DNA of 7,918 nt from an uncultured Enterobacter sp. (lineage in GTDB: Bacteria > Pseudomonadota > Gammaproteobacteria > Enterobacterales > Enterobacteriaceae). Shown piece after piece: positions 6,491-7,918 of the stretch (position 1 is its first letter; every line of letters starts with the position of its first letter). Below the pieces are notes generated by a model that was not told where the DNA came from, searched no databases, and saw only the letters and a list, made by a program, of their open reading frames with translations. The position numbers and the translations under genes were made by a program. The stretch lies in contig CAMKZP010000157.1 of NCBI GenBank assembly GCA_946477805.1, positions 1 through 7,918 of the forward strand. Reading direction: 5' to 3'.

Positions 6491-6952
6491 TTAGTACTGA
6501 TGTGCAGTCGCGTTGTTGCCGAACCCGACCTGGTGAACGGTCACCGTTGACCCGGACGCCGTCTGGTCCACAGCCGCGCCGTTGCCGCCGCCGAACTGTT
6601 TCACGTTGATAATCGAGTCTTTGCTGTTCCACTGGTCAATGGTCGCACTGTTACCAAAGCCTTTCTGCAGCAGATCGATGGAGCTTTCGTCTGAGCCCTG
6701 GCCCACGTCAGCGCCGTTGCCGCCGCCATGCTGGGTGATGGTCAAATCGGATTTTTTTGCATCAGTTTGCAAGGCAACAGCAGAGTTGCCGCCACCGTAC
6801 TGGTAAATGCTCAGGGTTGAGTCAGGGCCGCTATTACCGCCCCAGCCGCCGCCGTGGCCGCCGTGGCCGCCGCCAAATTGAGGTACCGCACCTGCGAAAG
6901 CACTGCCAGAAACTACGATTGCTGCGATTGCTGCCACTTTGAAAAGTTTCAT
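6491..6952 (-). CDS. csgA: CsgA, major curlin subunit
   Basis: Secreted functional amyloid that polymerises on the cell surface into curli fibres for biofilm and adhesion. The 153 residues (151 in E. coli) contain a signal peptide 1-20 (cleavage after SAFA), a glycine-rich N-terminal segment 21-44 that normally guides export through CsgG, and five beta-strand-loop-beta-strand repeats to the C-terminus. Each repeat shows S-x5-Q-x-G-x-G-N-x-A-x3-Q: Gln51/Asn56/Gln62, Gln74/Asn79/Gln85, Gln96/Asn101/Gln107, Gln119/Asn124/Gln130 and Gln141/Asn146/Gln152. The C-terminus GFGNNATAHQY is the same as in E. coli. The N-terminal segment GGGHGGHGGGWGG has an extra His and a Trp compared with E. coli as I recall it. 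ATG 6952 follows GGGGG at a 6-base spacing. It is second in the csgBAC operon, 39 bases after csgB, and is followed by a strong terminator. Confidence 0.98.
   Translation of the reverse strand: MKLFKVAAIAAIVVSGSAFAGAVPQFGGGHGGHGGGWGGNSGPDSTLSIYQYGGGNSAVALQTDAKKSDLTITQHGGGNGADVGQGSDESSIDLLQKGFGNSATIDQWNSKDSIINVKQFGGGNGAAVDQTASGSTVTVHQVGFGNNATAHQY
6494..6820 (-). repeat. Five curlin repeats R1-R5 within csgA
   Basis: Five tandem units at residues 45-67, 68-89, 90-112, 113-134 and 135-153, period 22-23 residues (66-69 bases). Serine, glutamine, asparagine and alanine positions are kept in all five. R1, R2 and R4 share Q-x-GGGN-x-A and R3 and R5 share G-F-GN-x-A, an alternation that makes R3/R5 and R2/R4 the closest pairs. 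They form the rungs of the amyloid beta-solenoid. Confidence 0.93.
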
Positions 6953-6991
6953 GGTAAACCCCCATCGGATTGATTAAGTCGTCACAAAGCG

Positions 6992-7447
6992 CTAGCGTTG
7001 AATAACGCGAATGGCCATTTGTGACTGTCTCTGTACTACAACTGCTGTTTTCTGCGTACCGTACTGCGTAATATTCGCCCTGTTACCCGCGCCTTTCTGG
7101 ATAATCACAGCGGTATTACCAAAAGCGTCCTGCTTAATACTCGCATCGTTTCCGCTGCCAGCCTGATCGATATATGCAAGATTGTAAGTCCCTGATTGGT
7201 CAACTTTCGCTCGATTGCCTCCACCCTCCTGAGAGACAACGGACAATAATTTCGAACCGTCCTGACGAACGTCAGCATTATTACCTGAGCCCTGCTGACC
7301 AATAATGGCTGCCTGATTATATGAAGACTTGCTTAATTCATTAACCGCAAGGTTATATTCAGAACCTGCTAAATCTGAATTCCCTGCGATTACAAATCCA
7401 GGCGCACCCAGCAATGTAAACATCATAAATAACGTTCTGTTTTTCAT
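6992..7447 (-). CDS. csgB: CsgB, minor curlin subunit and nucleator
   Basis: Outer-surface nucleator that templates CsgA polymerisation and anchors curli. From ATG 7447 it has 151 residues, the same as E. coli, with signal peptide 1-21 (cleavage after FVIA), the conserved block YNLAVNELSKSSYNQAAIIG, and five degenerate curlin repeats with Q-x-G-x-x-N pattern. The last repeat (131-151, TQKTAVVVQRQSQMAIRVIQR split across strands) is rich in arginine and lacks the canonical Asn/Gln pattern. In E. coli that unit is needed for surface attachment and nucleation. The start has AGGGTG about 6 bases upstream. A longer reading from 7474 adds nine residues before this Shine-Dalgarno sequence and has no family support. 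It is first in the csgBAC operon, driven from the csgD-csgB intergenic region. Confidence 0.97.
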   Translation of the reverse strand: MKNRTLFMMFTLLGAPGFVIAGNSDLAGSEYNLAVNELSKSSYNQAAIIGQQGSGNNADVRQDGSKLLSVVSQEGGGNRAKVDQSGTYNLAYIDQAGSGNDASIKQDAFGNTAVIIQKGAGNRANITQYGTQKTAVVVQRQSQMAIRVIQR

Positions 7448-7472
7448 GTTGTCACCCTGGACCTGGCTATAC

Positions 7473-7517
7473 ACAAAACAACGTTTCTTTCGGTATTAAC
7501 GCGAATCGTTGTTTTGT
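7473..7517 (-). promoter_or_regulatory. 11-bp perfect dyad in the csgB leader
   Basis: ACAAAACAACG (7473-7483) and CGTTGTTTTGT (7507-7517) pair perfectly around a 23-base loop. Inside the loop TTCG and CGAA (minus strand, 7505-7502 and 7492-7489) can add a 4-bp upper stem. It lies between the proposed csgBA transcription start near 7532 and the csgB ATG, so it would form a leader hairpin ending about 25 bases before the start codon. There is no following U-tract, so it is not a terminator. It could be an mRNA stabiliser, a target for RNA regulation, or a protein operator. Confidence 0.5.
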
Positions 7518-7538
7518 TAACGCCGCGTTACGAAAAAG

Positions 7539-7574
7539 AGTATGTCTGGCGAAACAATTTTAATATCTCACCCG
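7539..7574 (-). promoter_or_regulatory. csgBA promoter with CsgD-binding box
   Basis: The minus strand carries CGGGTGAGATA at 7564-7574, an exact match to the CsgD recognition sequence CGGGKGAGNKA known from csgBA of E. coli/Salmonella. Twenty bases further on, CATACT (7539-7544, a 4/6 -10) lies in GACATACTC. A 17-base spacer would put the -35 over GATATT, which overlaps the CsgD box, as expected for an activator that replaces a poor -35. The predicted start near 7532 gives a csgB leader of about 85 bases. Confidence 0.7.
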
Positions 7575-7887
7575 CGCGGCTTATTTTTATTAATGAGCTC
7601 ACCTCAAAGTATTAATTTATGGAAAATGAACCGGCTTCAGCGCGGTTCAGGCGTGTTAAAAAAACCTCTGCTGCAAAGGTTGTACAAAACGATGGGCGTT
7701 TGTCCAGCCTTGCCGCAGCAGGCATTACGGTGGGTGAAAGTCACTTTTTGAAAACCGCGTGACACACAGCGCGTTTTCTTAAGACGGATCCGACTCATGA
7801 GGAAGGGCTTAACTTTTTCACATGACTCATACCTTTTACGTAACGGAGAAATATTCAACATCGATAGCTATTTCAGCATCTTATAAT

Positions 7888-7918
7888 CTGTCTCTTATAC
7901 ACATCTCCGAGCCCACGA
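7888..7918. other. Illumina Nextera transposase adapter (sequencing artefact)
   Basis: The 19-base Tn5 mosaic end read outwards (CTGTCTCTTATACACATCT, 7888-7906) is followed at once by CCGAGCCCACGA. Together these are 31 of the 34 bases of the reverse-complemented Nextera read-2 transposase adapter. It is not genomic and not a natural mobile element. The true sequence ends at about 7887, and this is the end of an assembly contig. Confidence 0.97.

Larger units (their letters stand above)
7448..7887. other. Partial csgB-csgD intergenic regulatory region
   Basis: 440 bases without a convincing gene. In E. coli this divergent spacer is about 750 bp and carries many regulator sites, so part of it and all of csgD are missing here. 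From the csgB side it holds the leader dyad (7473-7517), the likely csgBA -10 (7539-7544) and the CsgD box (7564-7574). Beyond 7600 I see only a 7-bp inverted repeat (TGAACCG 7627-7633, CGGTTCA 7643-7649), a repeated GACTCAT (7792 and 7824) and an isolated TATAAT at 7882-7887. The stretch 7621-7760 is less A-T-rich than is usual for this spacer and is unexplained. Confidence 0.75.

Noticed and set aside
7448..7474. Nine-residue N-terminal extension of CsgB
   Set aside because: The Shine-Dalgarno sequence lies inside it, and the signal peptide and E. coli length (151) begin at 7447.
7493..7520. TTAACA -16- TAATAC promoter pair upstream of csgB
   Set aside because: The hexamers look fair, but the CsgD box is about 44 bp away and the pair lies within the leader dyad. 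The CATACT element next to the CsgD box is the better csgBA promoter. Kept only as an alternative.
7756..7773. CGCG...CGCG stem followed by TTTTCTT as a terminator
   Set aside because: Only 4 bp with a 10-base loop and no gene that would need it.
7542..7861. Short open frames on both strands (69 and 74 codons) in the csgB-csgD spacer
   Set aside because: No recognisable product, and they overlap the promoter region or each other with no ribosome site seen.
7882..7887. Perfect TATAAT pointing towards csgD
   Set aside because: No -35 at a proper distance, and the sequence downstream is adapter, so a csgD promoter cannot be judged.
7888..7906. Tn5 mosaic end as a natural transposon end
   Set aside because: It continues directly into the synthetic Nextera adapter sequence.

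Overview
The window is a stretch of enterobacterial chromosome, most like Enterobacter or a close relative. This rests on strong amino-acid resemblance to the Escherichia coli OpgH, OpgG, OpgC, YmdB, CsgC, CsgA and CsgB families and on their conserved order. The genus is inferred; no search was run. It is core-genome sequence, with no phage, insertion sequence, CRISPR array or tRNA seen.

Layout. Positions 1-3563 (minus strand) hold the osmoregulated periplasmic glucan (OPG) operon opgG-opgH. opgH runs off the left edge without its last roughly 175 codons. Positions 3819-4958 (plus) hold opgC, transcribed divergently from opgG. After a hairpin at 4964-4984, everything is on the minus strand: ymdB (4990-5532), a small secreted pilin-like gene at the ymdA position (5612-5932), csgC (6097-6429), csgA (6491-6952) and csgB (6992-7447). 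Next comes part of the csgB-csgD intergenic regulatory region (7448-7887). The divergent csgD gene is not reached.

How the genes work together. OpgH makes the beta-1,2-linked glucan backbone in the inner membrane, OpgG processes it in the periplasm, and OpgC adds succinyl groups. CsgB nucleates and CsgA forms the curli amyloid fibre outside the cell, while CsgC keeps CsgA from aggregating in the periplasm. YmdB is a macrodomain ADP-ribose deacetylase linked to RNase III and biofilm control. The region therefore combines envelope glucan and biofilm-matrix functions.

Most notable points. (1) The last 31 bases (7888-7918) are the Illumina Nextera transposase adapter, not genome. (2) clsC (ymdC), which lies between ymdB and opgC in E. 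coli, is absent. (3) Leaders of ymdA and ymdB can each form a stem that hides the Shine-Dalgarno sequence, and the opgG leader can form a stem that presents it in the loop. (4) The csgB leader holds an 11-bp perfect dyad. (5) A strong symmetric terminator lies between csgA and csgC. I found no convincing undescribed multi-gene system; the novel-looking signals are in the non-coding RNA leaders and the small pilin-like gene.
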